Source: an uncultured Lachnospiraceae bacterium | GTDB taxonomy: Bacteria > Bacillota > Clostridia > Lachnospirales > Lachnospiraceae | DNA: 5,891 bases | NCBI GenBank assembly: GCA_949283905.1 | Contig: CASDUB010000174.1 | Span: 1 to 5,891, forward strand | Reading direction: 5' to 3' | Shown here: positions 1 through 5,880 of the stretch, piece by piece | Layout: each line of letters opens with the position of its first letter | How positions within the stretch are numbered: position 1 is the first letter of the stretch | The notes under the pieces: model-generated | The model's database searches: none | What the model saw: the letters and a program-made list of their open reading frames with translations, nothing else | What the model was told of the DNA's origin: nothing | Position numbers and translations under genes: made by a program

Positions 1-227
1 ATTATATAAATGAATATCAGCTTACGATATTTCTTCCCGTGGAAAACGATCTTTATAAAAAATACGAAGAATATCATGTCCAGCGAGGTTATGATCTTGA
101 AGAGATAAAAGATCTGATTGAGAGAGCCGGACTTGTTTTTGAAAGAGCTTATGACGGGTATTCGCATGAAAAAGCTCATGATGACAGCGACAGGATAGTC
201 GTTGTCGCAAGAGAAAAGGGGAAATGA
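1..227 (+). CDS. Probable class I SAM-dependent methyltransferase, C-terminal fragment (5' end outside window)
   Basis: The reading frame is open from the left edge (first whole codon at base 3) to a TGA at 225-227, so only about the last 74 residues are present. A GTG at 39 is in frame, but the frame is open upstream of it and reads naturally (NEYQLTIFLPVEND), so I treat the gene as cut by the window and not as a small protein. The visible part has the pattern of the end of Rossmann-fold methyltransferases common in Clostridia: a strand with hydrophobic residues, then ERHxxRxY-like 'EEYHVQRGYDLEEIKDLIE', a helix before 'AGLVFERAYDGYS', and a final strand 'SDRIVVVARE'. The SAM-binding glycine motif would lie upstream and cannot be checked, and the substrate is unknown. 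It directly precedes hslO with a four-base ATGA overlap or a two-base gap, so the two are probably co-transcribed. The family call rests on recall of similar tails, not on a motif that proves the activity. Confidence 0.68.
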   Translation, partial: YINEYQLTIFLPVENDLYKKYEEYHVQRGYDLEEIKDLIERAGLVFERAYDGYSHEKAHDDSDRIVVVAREKGK

Positions 228-1111
228 GTATGGATTACATGATAAGGGCGACTGCCGCAAATGACAGAGTGAGAGTGTTCGCGGTGACAACAAAGGATAT
301 TGTTGAGAAAGCCAGAAAGATTCACAACACAAGTCCTGTGGCAACGGCAGCCCTCGGAAGACTTTTAACGGCCGCTTCCATGATGGGACCGATGATGAAA
401 GGCGATAAAGACCTGCTTACGCTGATAATCAATGGCGACGGGCCTATCGGAGGTATTACGGTTACTGCGGATTCAAAGGGAGATGTCAAAGGGTTTGTAA
501 ACGAACCGAATGTTCTGATTCACGCAAAACCAAACGGAAAACTTGATGTGAGCGGCGCGATCGGAACAGGTAAATTGACAGTCATAAAAGATCTGGGATT
601 AAAAGAACCTTATACAGGCACAGTCGATCTTGTGAGCGGCGAGATAGCTGAAGATATCACGTATTATTTTACCGCAAGCGAACAGGTGCCGTCGTCGGTA
701 GGACTCGGAGTTCTTCTTGACAGGGAAAATTTTGTAAAACAGGCCGGGGGATTTATACTGCAGCTGATGCCTGATACGACAGATGAGGTGATCACTGCGC
801 TTGAGAATAATCTTTCGAAAATAAGGTCTGTAACAGAGCTTCTTGAAGAAGGAAAAACTCCTGAAGATATTGCAGGGATGCTGCTTGAAGGCTTCGATGA
901 TTTTCATATACTTCAAAAGACCGATGTCAGGTTTAAGTGCAATTGCAGCCGAGACAGAATGGCTAAGGCACTGATAAGTATCGGCGAAAAAGAGATCAGA
1001 GAGATCATAGAAGAAGGAAAATCGGCTGAGCTTAAATGCCAGTTCTGTCAGAGTACATATGAGTTTTCTATTGAAGACATGAAGGAAATGCTTAAAGCGG
1101 CAACAGAATAA
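224..1111 (+). CDS. hslO: Hsp33 family redox-regulated molecular chaperone (33 kDa chaperonin)
   Basis: This is Hsp33, a cytosolic holdase chaperone switched on by oxidative stress plus unfolding. At 295 residues it has the usual family length. The N-terminal core starts with DYMIRATAAN. Family landmarks follow: 'TSPVATAALGRLLTA' (about residues 37-50), 'GDGPIGGITVTAD' (71-83), 'SGEIAEDITYYF' (138-149), 'SEQVPSSVGLGVL' (152-164) and 'QAGGFILQLMP' (173-183). The C-terminal redox switch is complete: C239 and C241 (CNC), then 30 residues, then C272 and C275 (CQFC). These four cysteines bind zinc when reduced and form disulfides when oxidised. The start is ambiguous. The ATG at 224 overlaps the upstream stop as ATGA, but the purine-rich site AAGGGG (216-221) is only two bases from it. 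The same site is eight bases from the second ATG at 230 (MDYMIRATA), so 230 may be the true start. The next gene follows after 15 bases, which suggests an operon. Confidence 0.96.
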   Translation: MSMDYMIRATAANDRVRVFAVTTKDIVEKARKIHNTSPVATAALGRLLTAASMMGPMMKGDKDLLTLIINGDGPIGGITVTADSKGDVKGFVNEPNVLIHAKPNGKLDVSGAIGTGKLTVIKDLGLKEPYTGTVDLVSGEIAEDITYYFTASEQVPSSVGLGVLLDRENFVKQAGGFILQLMPDTTDEVITALENNLSKIRSVTELLEEGKTPEDIAGMLLEGFDDFHILQKTDVRFKCNCSRDRMAKALISIGEKEIREIIEEGKSAELKCQFCQSTYEFSIEDMKEMLKAATE

Positions 1112-1126
1112 AAAGAGGAAAAGAAT

Positions 1127-2341
1127 ATGAAATATCCGATTATACTTGACGGTGCAACAGGTACACAACTGCAGAAAAGAGGATTTGACGGAAGCACTTG
1201 CGCTGAGAAGTGGATCCTCGATAATCCGGAAGTTCTCGAAGAGATCCAGGATTCGTATATAAAAGCAGGCAGCGATATAATTTATGCCCCGACATTCGGA
1301 GGAAACTGCATAAAGCTTGCCGAATACGATCTGGAAGACGATTTCAAAGCCATTAACAGAGGACTTGTTGAATTATCTAAAAAAATATCCGGCGGAAGAG
1401 CTCTTGTGGCCGGTGATATGGCGCCTACAGGTCATTTTCTTGAACCGATCGGCGATATGCAGTTCGAACACTTTGTAGACGCGTATATTCAGCAGGCAAA
1501 GCAGCTTGAAAAAGCCGGAGTTGATCTTTTTGTTGTTGAAACGTCAATGACTCTTCCGGAGGTGCGAGCCGCTATTCTCGGAATTAAAGAAGTGAGCGAC
1601 AAGCCTATCTTTGTTACTTTTTCATGCAGCGAAAACGGAAAAACACTTACGGGAACAGATGTTGTGGCTGCCCTTGCCGTGGTTCAGGAAATGGGTGTTG
1701 TCGCTTTCGGACTTAACTGTTCAAAAGGTCCTGAAGATATGCTTTCCCAGATAAAGAGACTTCATAAAGTAGCTAAGATACCGCTTATAGCAAAACCGAA
1801 CGCAGGGCTGCCGCGTGTTGAAAACGGTCAGACGGTATATGACTGTACTCCTGAAGAATTTGTATCTTATACCGAAGAGTTTGCAAAATACGGCGTAAGG
1901 ATTTTCGGCGGATGCTGCGGAAGCGATTTTGCTCATATAGAAGCGCTGAAGAAAAAACTTTCTGATATTGATTTTGATATTCTGGAGGACAATAACAGCG
2001 ATCTTGTGCTTTGCGCGACAGAGACAACTGCTTTTGAGATAGGAGACGATATACAGATCGACGAGCCTTACGCCTGTGATGAAGATTTGGGCGACAATAT
2101 CGATGAAGCGGAAGACAGTGATTCGCCTGTTATCGCCGTCAGATTTACGGACGAAGACGAGCTTGAAAATTTTGAAGAGGTACAGTATATGATGACGAAA
2201 CCTCTTTATGCAGTATGTGACGACGCGAAACTGCTTGAAAAAGTTCTGAGACTTTATCAGGGAAGGGCGTTGTGTTCGGGAAATATTCCTGAAGAAGAAT
2301 TGAAACCTCTTGTTAAGAAATACGGAGTTATCGTAAAATAA
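1127..2341 (+). CDS. Homocysteine S-methyltransferase family protein (MetH N-terminal type) with short acidic C-terminal tail
   Basis: The first 280 or so residues form a homocysteine S-methyltransferase barrel like the N-terminal domain of cobalamin-dependent methionine synthase MetH. The start 'ILDGATGTQLQKRG' is typical, as are 'APTFGGN' (54-60), 'DMAPTG' (97-102), 'ETSMTLPEVRAA' (138-149) and 'AKPNAGLP' (222-229). The zinc ligands that activate homocysteine are all there: C198 in GLNCS, and C263 and C264 in GGCCGS. The protein should therefore move a methyl group to homocysteine in methionine synthesis or salvage. It carries no cobalamin-binding domain, so the methyl donor or partner protein must be encoded elsewhere. 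Residues 291-404 are not part of the barrel. They form a very acidic stretch (about 306-350) and a final segment that resembles a piece of a pterin-binding domain (see findings). The ATG at 1127 has the ribosome site AGAGGA at 1114-1119, seven bases upstream. The gene lies 15 bases after hslO and is followed at once by a strong terminator, so it is the last gene of the run. Confidence 0.9.
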   Translation: MKYPIILDGATGTQLQKRGFDGSTCAEKWILDNPEVLEEIQDSYIKAGSDIIYAPTFGGNCIKLAEYDLEDDFKAINRGLVELSKKISGGRALVAGDMAPTGHFLEPIGDMQFEHFVDAYIQQAKQLEKAGVDLFVVETSMTLPEVRAAILGIKEVSDKPIFVTFSCSENGKTLTGTDVVAALAVVQEMGVVAFGLNCSKGPEDMLSQIKRLHKVAKIPLIAKPNAGLPRVENGQTVYDCTPEEFVSYTEEFAKYGVRIFGGCCGSDFAHIEALKKKLSDIDFDILEDNNSDLVLCATETTAFEIGDDIQIDEPYACDEDLGDNIDEAEDSDSPVIAVRFTDEDELENFEEVQYMMTKPLYAVCDDAKLLEKVLRLYQGRALCSGNIPEEELKPLVKKYGVIVK

Positions 2342-2344
2342 AAG

Positions 2345-2378
2345 AAATCCGGCTGCCTGCGTTCGCAGCCGGATTTTT
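2345..2378 (+). terminator. Intrinsic terminator of the methyltransferase-hslO-homocysteine methyltransferase run
   Basis: A perfect 12-bp stem pairs AAATCCGGCTGC (2345-2356) with GCAGCCGGATTT (2365-2376) around an 8-base loop. It runs into five T residues (2374-2378). The hairpin starts four bases after the stop codon at 2339-2341. The GC-rich core plus T tract is the standard Rho-independent form. The tract is less clear on the opposite strand, where A residues flank the stem, but the symmetry could also stop minus-strand transcripts that read through the transposase remnant. Confidence 0.94.
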
Positions 2379-2407
2379 GTAAGTTTAAATATATTAATAA
2401 TTTGCAA

Positions 2408-2842
2408 TCATCTCTTTATCAGGATTCCGTTTCGTATCTGATAATTATACTCTTTTAATCTGTCCTTCATCTGAGTGTAAATCATAAGATCGAAGCAGTG
2501 GTCTTTCAAAAGACGTCTGAATTTGCAGAGCGTCGTGGAATCGGGAACCTGATCGTTCTGTGAAAAATCTATTTCAAGAAAATGTTTCATCGAATAGCTG
2601 TCATAGACGGCTTCCTCTGTTTCGAGATCGGAAAGATCAAACCATTCCTTCAGCATATACATTTTCAGCATTCTTTCGATGGGCTGAGGTTTTCTGCCGC
2701 GTCTGCCGGCAGGATAGTACGGTTTTACCATTTCGGTCCATTCGTCCCAGGGCATGATATGATCCATCTCTTCGAGAAGTATTTCCCTGCGTGTTTTTTT
2801 TCTTCGATATCTGTATTCAAGATCGGTAAAATTCATCTGCAT
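2408..2842 (-). pseudogene. Truncated IS5-family transposase (N-terminal DUF772 part only; DDE domain missing)
   Basis: About 144 residues align by eye with the N-terminal third to half of IS5/InsH-type transposases. Landmarks are 'RRKKTRREILLEEMDHIMPW' near residues 11-30, then 'PYYPAGRRGRKPQPIERMLKMY', 'LKEWFDLSDLETEEAVYDS' and 'QNDQVPDSTTLCKFRRLL'. In a complete transposase the next segment would be a G-T-x-V-D-A-T stretch carrying the first catalytic aspartate. Here the frame reads NGILIKR and stops at a TGA (2408-2410), so the whole DDE nuclease is absent and the product cannot transpose. The ATG at 2842 is chosen because AAGGAG lies nine bases upstream of it. A TTG at 2878 also opens the frame but has no such site. 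I found no terminal inverted repeats, as expected when one end is lost. Left of the stop only about 30 AT-rich bases remain before the neighbouring terminator. The retained part has no internal stop or frameshift, which suggests a fairly recent deletion, or possibly a kept fragment. Confidence 0.88.
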
Positions 2843-2870
2843 CAGAAAATGCTCCTTTTTATGGTAAAGT

Positions 2871-2907
2871 CGAAACAAAACAGAGCCTAAGGCTTTGAAC
2901 CTTAGAC
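2871..2907 (-). terminator. Probable intrinsic terminator of the tRNA-Ala gene
   Basis: On the minus strand GTCTAAGG (2907-2900) pairs with CCTTAGGC (2892-2885) around the 7-base loop TTCAAAG. This gives eight pairs including one G-U, and the 3' flank TCTGTTTTGTTT is T-rich. The stem starts 15 bases beyond the discriminator base of the tRNA and ends upstream of the transposase remnant's start codon. It therefore separates the two transcripts. The interrupted T run makes it weaker than the other two terminators in the window. Confidence 0.66.
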
Positions 2908-2922
2908 CCCTTAATTTTCAAG

Positions 2923-2995
2923 TGGAGCATAGGGGAGTTGAACCCCTGACCTCTACAATGCGAATGTAGCGCGCTCCCAACTGCGCTAATACCCC
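2923..2995 (-). tRNA. tRNA-Ala, anticodon CGC
   Basis: The minus strand folds into a complete 73-base cloverleaf. The acceptor GGGGTAT pairs with ATGCTCC, with discriminator A at 2923. The D stem is GCGC/GCGC around AGTTGGGA. The anticodon stem CTACA/TGTAG encloses the loop TTCGCAT, which gives anticodon CGC (2960-2962). A 5-base variable loop follows, then the T stem AGGGG/CCCCT around TTCAACT. Pair 3-70 is G-U, the main alanine identity element, which agrees with the anticodon reading GCG. The 3' CCA is not encoded (the next bases are CT), so a CCA-adding enzyme must complete it. No intron or other odd base is visible. The gene stands alone, with its own promoter upstream and a hairpin downstream. 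Confidence 0.97.
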
Positions 2996-3010
2996 TTATA
3001 TATCAATAAT

Positions 3011-3039
3011 ATTTTAGTGAAATTTTATATTTTTGTCAA
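3011..3039 (-). promoter_or_regulatory. Sigma-A promoter of tRNA-Ala
   Basis: Read on the minus strand, a perfect -35 box TTGACA (3039-3034) is followed by exactly 17 bases and then a -10 box TAAAAT (3016-3011, five of six matches to TATAAT). The mature tRNA begins 15 bases after the -10 box, which leaves a 5' leader of about eight bases. The spacer and flanks are very AT-rich. This is the strongest promoter-like sequence in the window and is placed as expected for a stable RNA gene. Confidence 0.88.
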
Positions 3040-3044
3040 TATGC

Positions 3045-3096
3045 GATTCTTTCCCTGCGTTCTTGTAATTGATTCTTTTCCTGCGCCCTTGTAAAA
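3045..3096. repeat. Two tandem imperfect 26-bp direct repeats
   Basis: Unit 1 (3045-3070) and unit 2 (3071-3096) are adjacent and in phase. They agree at 21 of 26 positions when compared base by base. Both begin GATTCTTT, contain CCTGCG and continue CTTGTAA. Three of the five differences are T/C changes (positions 9, 16 and 17) and the other two are the last bases. The block lies between the tRNA promoter, whose -35 box ends five bases to the left, and the peptidase gene to the right. A weak third trace (TGCG then TGTAAAA, 3100-3116) may follow. Possible roles are an operator for a regulator or a chance duplication; nothing here proves either. Confidence 0.8.
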
Positions 3097-3117
3097 AAGT
3101 GCGGATGTATGTAAAAT
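3089..3117 (+). promoter_or_regulatory. Candidate distal promoter of the zinc metallopeptidase gene
   Basis: TTGTAA (3089-3094, four of six to TTGACA) and TAAAAT (3112-3117, five of six to TATAAT) are separated by exactly 17 bases, with TG directly before the -10 box. The -35 box is the end of the second 26-bp repeat, so anything binding the repeats could influence it. The leader would be about 85 bases. The alternative is the proximal candidate at 3176-3181. Confidence 0.45.
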
Positions 3118-3175
3118 ATGAATTCAAAGACAAAGCCTGATTTAATATTTTAAAATTTTAAACACATATTGGCAT

Positions 3176-3181
3176 TATAAT
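3176..3181 (+). promoter_or_regulatory. Candidate proximal -10 box of the zinc metallopeptidase gene
   Basis: A perfect TATAAT lies 28 bases before the start codon. No good -35 box is found 16 to 18 bases upstream; that stretch is AT-only and includes a 14-bp self-complementary run, TTTAAAATTTTAAA (3149-3162). The match may be chance in an AT-rich leader, so confidence is low. Confidence 0.35.
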
Positions 3182-3209
3182 AAAACATATCTGATTTGGA
3201 GGTAATGAA

Positions 3210-3938
3210 ATGTTTTGGTATTATGATTGGACATATTTACTTGTTGTCTTAGGACTGATCATATCGTTGATCGCGTCCGGATATATGAACAGTACTTTTA
3301 AGAAATATTCTAAAGTAAGATCGGCATCGGGGCTGACAGGCAGAGATGTTGCTGAAATTATTATGAGAAACAATAACCTCAATCTCCCTATCAATCCTAT
3401 AGGCGGAAATCTGACAGATAATTTCGATCCGAGATATAACGTTCTCAATCTTTCGCAGTCGACTTACGGATCTTATTCGATAGCTGCACTTGGGGTTGCG
3501 GCTCATGAATGCGGTCATGCGATCCAGCACAACACGGGTTATGTGCCGATAAGAATAAGAAACGCATTTGTGCCTGTGGCAAATTTCGGCGCAAAGATCG
3601 CGCTGCCGCTTATCATTATAGGACTTATAATTTCAGGCAGTTATAAGGCGTCCGTATCTATGGGACACGGAAATATCGGTTACAAGATAATGATGGTCGG
3701 AATAATCTGTTTTTCGCTTGCGCTTGTATTTCAGCTTCTTACACTTCCTGTTGAGTTTGACGCTTCGGCAAGAGGAATAAACATCCTTTGCGAAACAGGC
3801 GTGATCAGGACAAAAGAAGAAAAGAAAGCGGTGAAGAAAGTCCTGACTGCAGCCGCTCTTACATATGTGGCGGCAGCTCTTGCGACATTTCTTCAGCTGC
3901 TCAGATTTATACTTATTGCAAACAGCAGAAAAGACTGA
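3210..3938 (+). CDS. Membrane zinc metallopeptidase, YugP family (Zn_peptidase_2)
   Basis: This 242-residue protein matches the YugP-like neutral zinc metallopeptidases of Firmicutes in length and layout. An N-terminal membrane segment (about 9-26) is followed by the family signature 'SGLTGRDVAEIIMRNN' (40-55) and 'DNFDPRYNVLNLSQSTYGSYSIAALG' split over 70-95. The catalytic HExxH motif comes next as HECGH (H99, E100, H103). E182 in 'LPVEFDASARG' is the likely third zinc ligand. Further membrane segments are seen at about 127-144, 157-180 and 212-237, so the active site should sit at the membrane. The substrate is unknown; YugP proteins are loosely compared with HtpX-type peptidases in membrane protein quality control, which is inference. 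The ATG at 3210 follows GGAGG (3198-3202) by seven bases. An ATG at 3205 is out of frame. The gene stands alone and converges with the phosphodiesterase gene. Confidence 0.92.
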   Translation: MFWYYDWTYLLVVLGLIISLIASGYMNSTFKKYSKVRSASGLTGRDVAEIIMRNNNLNLPINPIGGNLTDNFDPRYNVLNLSQSTYGSYSIAALGVAAHECGHAIQHNTGYVPIRIRNAFVPVANFGAKIALPLIIIGLIISGSYKASVSMGHGNIGYKIMMVGIICFSLALVFQLLTLPVEFDASARGINILCETGVIRTKEEKKAVKKVLTAAALTYVAAALATFLQLLRFILIANSRKD

Positions 3939-3954
3939 TTCAGATAAAAAAATC

Positions 3955-3992
3955 AAAAGCCATAGCAGGCAAGTTTCCTGTTATGGCTTTTT
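3955..3992. terminator. Bidirectional intrinsic terminator between convergent genes
   Basis: A 15-pair stem (one G-U) joins AAAAGCCATAGCAGG (3955-3969) and CCTGTTATGGCTTTT (3977-3991) around a 7-base loop. On the + strand it runs into TTTTT (3988-3992). On the minus strand it is followed by TTTTGATTTTTTT. It begins 16 bases after the peptidase stop and lies 10 bases beyond the stop of the minus-strand phosphodiesterase. It can therefore end both transcripts. Confidence 0.94.
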
Positions 3993-4002
3993 CTGACTTT
4001 AT

Positions 4003-5880
4003 TTATCTGTCTATGATATCCGAAAGTTTCAGAAGATTGAGAAGATATCCCAATGGGTTGTTGTTATAATAATAATCGATTTCGCGTTCTATGGCTTCGG
4101 GATAATCCGTTAATATTCCATCGATATTGTCTTCGAGAAGACCGTAAACTTTTGACGGATTGTTTATAGTCCAGACATAGCAGTTCTTATTATCGTCATG
4201 GATACGCTTTATTATGGAAGAAGTCGCGAAAGTTTCTTCTATGCTGAAACCGTCTATATAGTCAAGGGATGAAAGATTTCCGGCGGCTATGGTCATTATG
4301 TAAAGAGTCTGCAGATCAGGCGCGAGCTCTTTGCATGTTTTGAGTGTGCGAAGGTTCATAGAGGCAAGAACGCATGAATCTTCGTAACCGTACTCATGTA
4401 TCAGATCGATAACATTTTGTTCGAAGTTCTGTTCGTGACCGGTCGGCTTCAGTTCTATCTGTATACGGACTTTATCTTTGCACAGTTCAAATACTTCGGC
4501 GAGCGTAGCGACTCTCAGATAAGAGTATTCTGACGAAAACCATGATCCGGAGTCGTACTGCACCAGCTCATCGTATGTGATATCATATACATTTTTGTTT
4601 ACGCCGCATATTCTGTTTATATTGGAGTCGTGGGTCACGACGACAACTCCGTCTTTAGTCTGATGAACGTCGAGTTCTATCCATTGAACGCCGCTTTCGA
4701 TGGCTTTTTCAAAAGCCGGTATACTGTTCTCGGGGGCTTCCGACGAATTTCCTCTGTGAGAAACGATAGCTGGTCTGTTTGAAGATGTGTCGTAATTTGA
4801 CAGACTTCCGAGGGTGAACTGCCAGGTCAAAAGAGCGGCCATCCCGATGCAGATAAGAGCTATTATTCCTTTGTTCAGAGAAGGAAGCGGCTTAAAATCG
4901 CCTGTCGGAATTATGAGCGTTTTATATGTCGGGTTTTCGTCTGTTTCCTTCTTTTTGGTATATCCGTAATAAAGAGCGCTGATCAGCGAATAGGCGATCG
5001 GAACAGCTATAAGGGATAATACGAGTATCAGCAGATAAAGCGTCCATAAAACGGTATTGATAACTATCTGTCCGTCAGGGTCATAAAGAAGACGGAAATG
5101 GCTCAGCATAAACGCCGATATACCTGAAAGGGCAGCGGCGGCGATGACGAACACTATCAGACGAAGATAACGGGCGATCATTGAAAAGAAAGTGCGAAAA
5201 ACGTTGCCTTTCATGAGTTCGGCGCTTTTTTGCACGGCTTCTTTATATGTACAGTTTTCGAGGGTATAGTAGTGTATCGAAAACGCCCATTTAAATGAGA
5301 ACATTATCAAAACTATTCCGAGAAAGATAAAACCTATCATAAGATATATTTTTGTCTCGGCGTAATCGAGGATAAATCCCGGTATCTCAAGGGAGTTTAT
5401 AAAGCTGCCGGCACCCAAAAGCCCAGTCATAGGCATTACGAGCAATACGTATATCACAAATTTCCAGTTTTTTTGTTTGAATATCCCAAAAGCTTTTACA
5501 ACTGATCTTCTTAGAAGCTGTCTGAAGGATACTGTCGTATTATGATACGAAGCGTCAAAGGCCTGGATAACTGCTATGAGTTCAATAAATGAGAAAAACA
5601 GTATCATCAGGAGAAGTAAAAATAAAAGGATCAAAACGGCCGGATTCAGAAAATAACGAAAGACAGTGTCGTTTCCGAGATATTTTACTCCGGCAAATTC
5701 CATGGACTGATTGATTATAAATTTAACAAAAGGAGTAAATCCGGCCACGAGCAGAAATTTATAAAAGAGCTCAAACAAAAGTATGGCTCTCCAGTTTTTT
5801 ATCATGAGTCTGTTTGCAAATTTGGCGTATTTCATGGTCGTTTTTTGTGAACTGATCCTCCTTTTTAAGATTTCCGACAT
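4003..5880 (-). CDS. Glycerophosphodiester phosphodiesterase with N-terminal multi-pass membrane domain
   Basis: The 625-residue protein has two parts. Residues 1 to about 360 form a membrane domain of the GPDPase_memb type, with hydrophobic spans near 33-55, 80-105, 141-165, 178-200, 238-262, 275-305 and 338-358. Residues 370-600 form a GDPD catalytic barrel: HRG (375-377) with PEN (383-385), E402 and D404 in ELDV, H417-D418, E476 and K478 in ELKP, W570 and 'DGILTDYP' near 587-594. All residues expected for metal binding and catalysis are present, so it should split glycerophosphodiesters, or lipoteichoic-acid or lipid-derived diesters, into glycerol 3-phosphate and an alcohol. The number and order of spans would decide which side the catalytic domain faces; I cannot settle that by eye. 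The start is uncertain. The ATG at 5880 has no ribosome site in the 11 bases visible, the frame stays open to the right edge, and AGGAGG lies inside codons 7-8. The gene may begin outside the window. Confidence 0.94.
   Translation of the reverse strand: MSEILKRRISSQKTTMKYAKFANRLMIKNWRAILLFELFYKFLLVAGFTPFVKFIINQSMEFAGVKYLGNDTVFRYFLNPAVLILLFLLLLMILFFSFIELIAVIQAFDASYHNTTVSFRQLLRRSVVKAFGIFKQKNWKFVIYVLLVMPMTGLLGAGSFINSLEIPGFILDYAETKIYLMIGFIFLGIVLIMFSFKWAFSIHYYTLENCTYKEAVQKSAELMKGNVFRTFFSMIARYLRLIVFVIAAAALSGISAFMLSHFRLLYDPDGQIVINTVLWTLYLLILVLSLIAVPIAYSLISALYYGYTKKKETDENPTYKTLIIPTGDFKPLPSLNKGIIALICIGMAALLTWQFTLGSLSNYDTSSNRPAIVSHRGNSSEAPENSIPAFEKAIESGVQWIELDVHQTKDGVVVVTHDSNINRICGVNKNVYDITYDELVQYDSGSWFSSEYSYLRVATLAEVFELCKDKVRIQIELKPTGHEQNFEQNVIDLIHEYGYEDSCVLASMNLRTLKTCKELAPDLQTLYIMTIAAGNLSSLDYIDGFSIEETFATSSIIKRIHDDNKNCYVWTINNPSKVYGLLEDNIDGILTDYPEAIEREIDYYYNNNPLGYLLNLLKLSDIIDR

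Noticed and set aside
39..227. Independent 62-residue small protein starting at GTG 39
   Set aside because: The frame is open upstream to the window edge with protein-like sequence, and the content looks like the end of a larger methyltransferase.
599..1168. 189-codon open frame on the minus strand across hslO
   Set aside because: It lies antisense to a clearly recognised gene, its product is rich in C, F, H and R without family features, and no ribosome site supports it. It is a shadow frame.
1721..2407. 228-codon minus-strand open frame across the homocysteine methyltransferase
   Set aside because: It runs through the terminator hairpin and antisense to the zinc-cysteine motifs, and its composition is unlike a real protein. 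It is a shadow frame.
2560..2890. Plus-strand open frames of 65 and 102 codons over the transposase remnant
   Set aside because: They are antisense to the recognisable DUF772 sequence and show no motifs of their own.
2843..2922. Terminal inverted repeat of the IS element
   Set aside because: The other end is missing, so no pair can be shown. The hairpin at 2885-2907 is better explained as the tRNA terminator.
2871..2995. tRNA-associated attachment site of a prophage or integrative element
   Set aside because: I see no second copy of the tRNA 3' end in the window and no integrase. The only mobile remnant is IS5-like, which does not use tRNA att sites.
3045..3117. Possible CRISPR array
   Set aside because: The two repeat units are directly adjacent, with no unique spacer between them, and no cas gene is present.
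3170..3190. Sigma-54 promoter suggested by TTGGCA
   Set aside because: The expected GC of the -12 element is absent at the required spacing, so only half of the motif is present.
3788..4069. 93-codon plus-strand open frame overlapping the peptidase 3' end and the terminator
   Set aside because: It is out of frame with the peptidase, crosses the bidirectional terminator and has no recognisable content.
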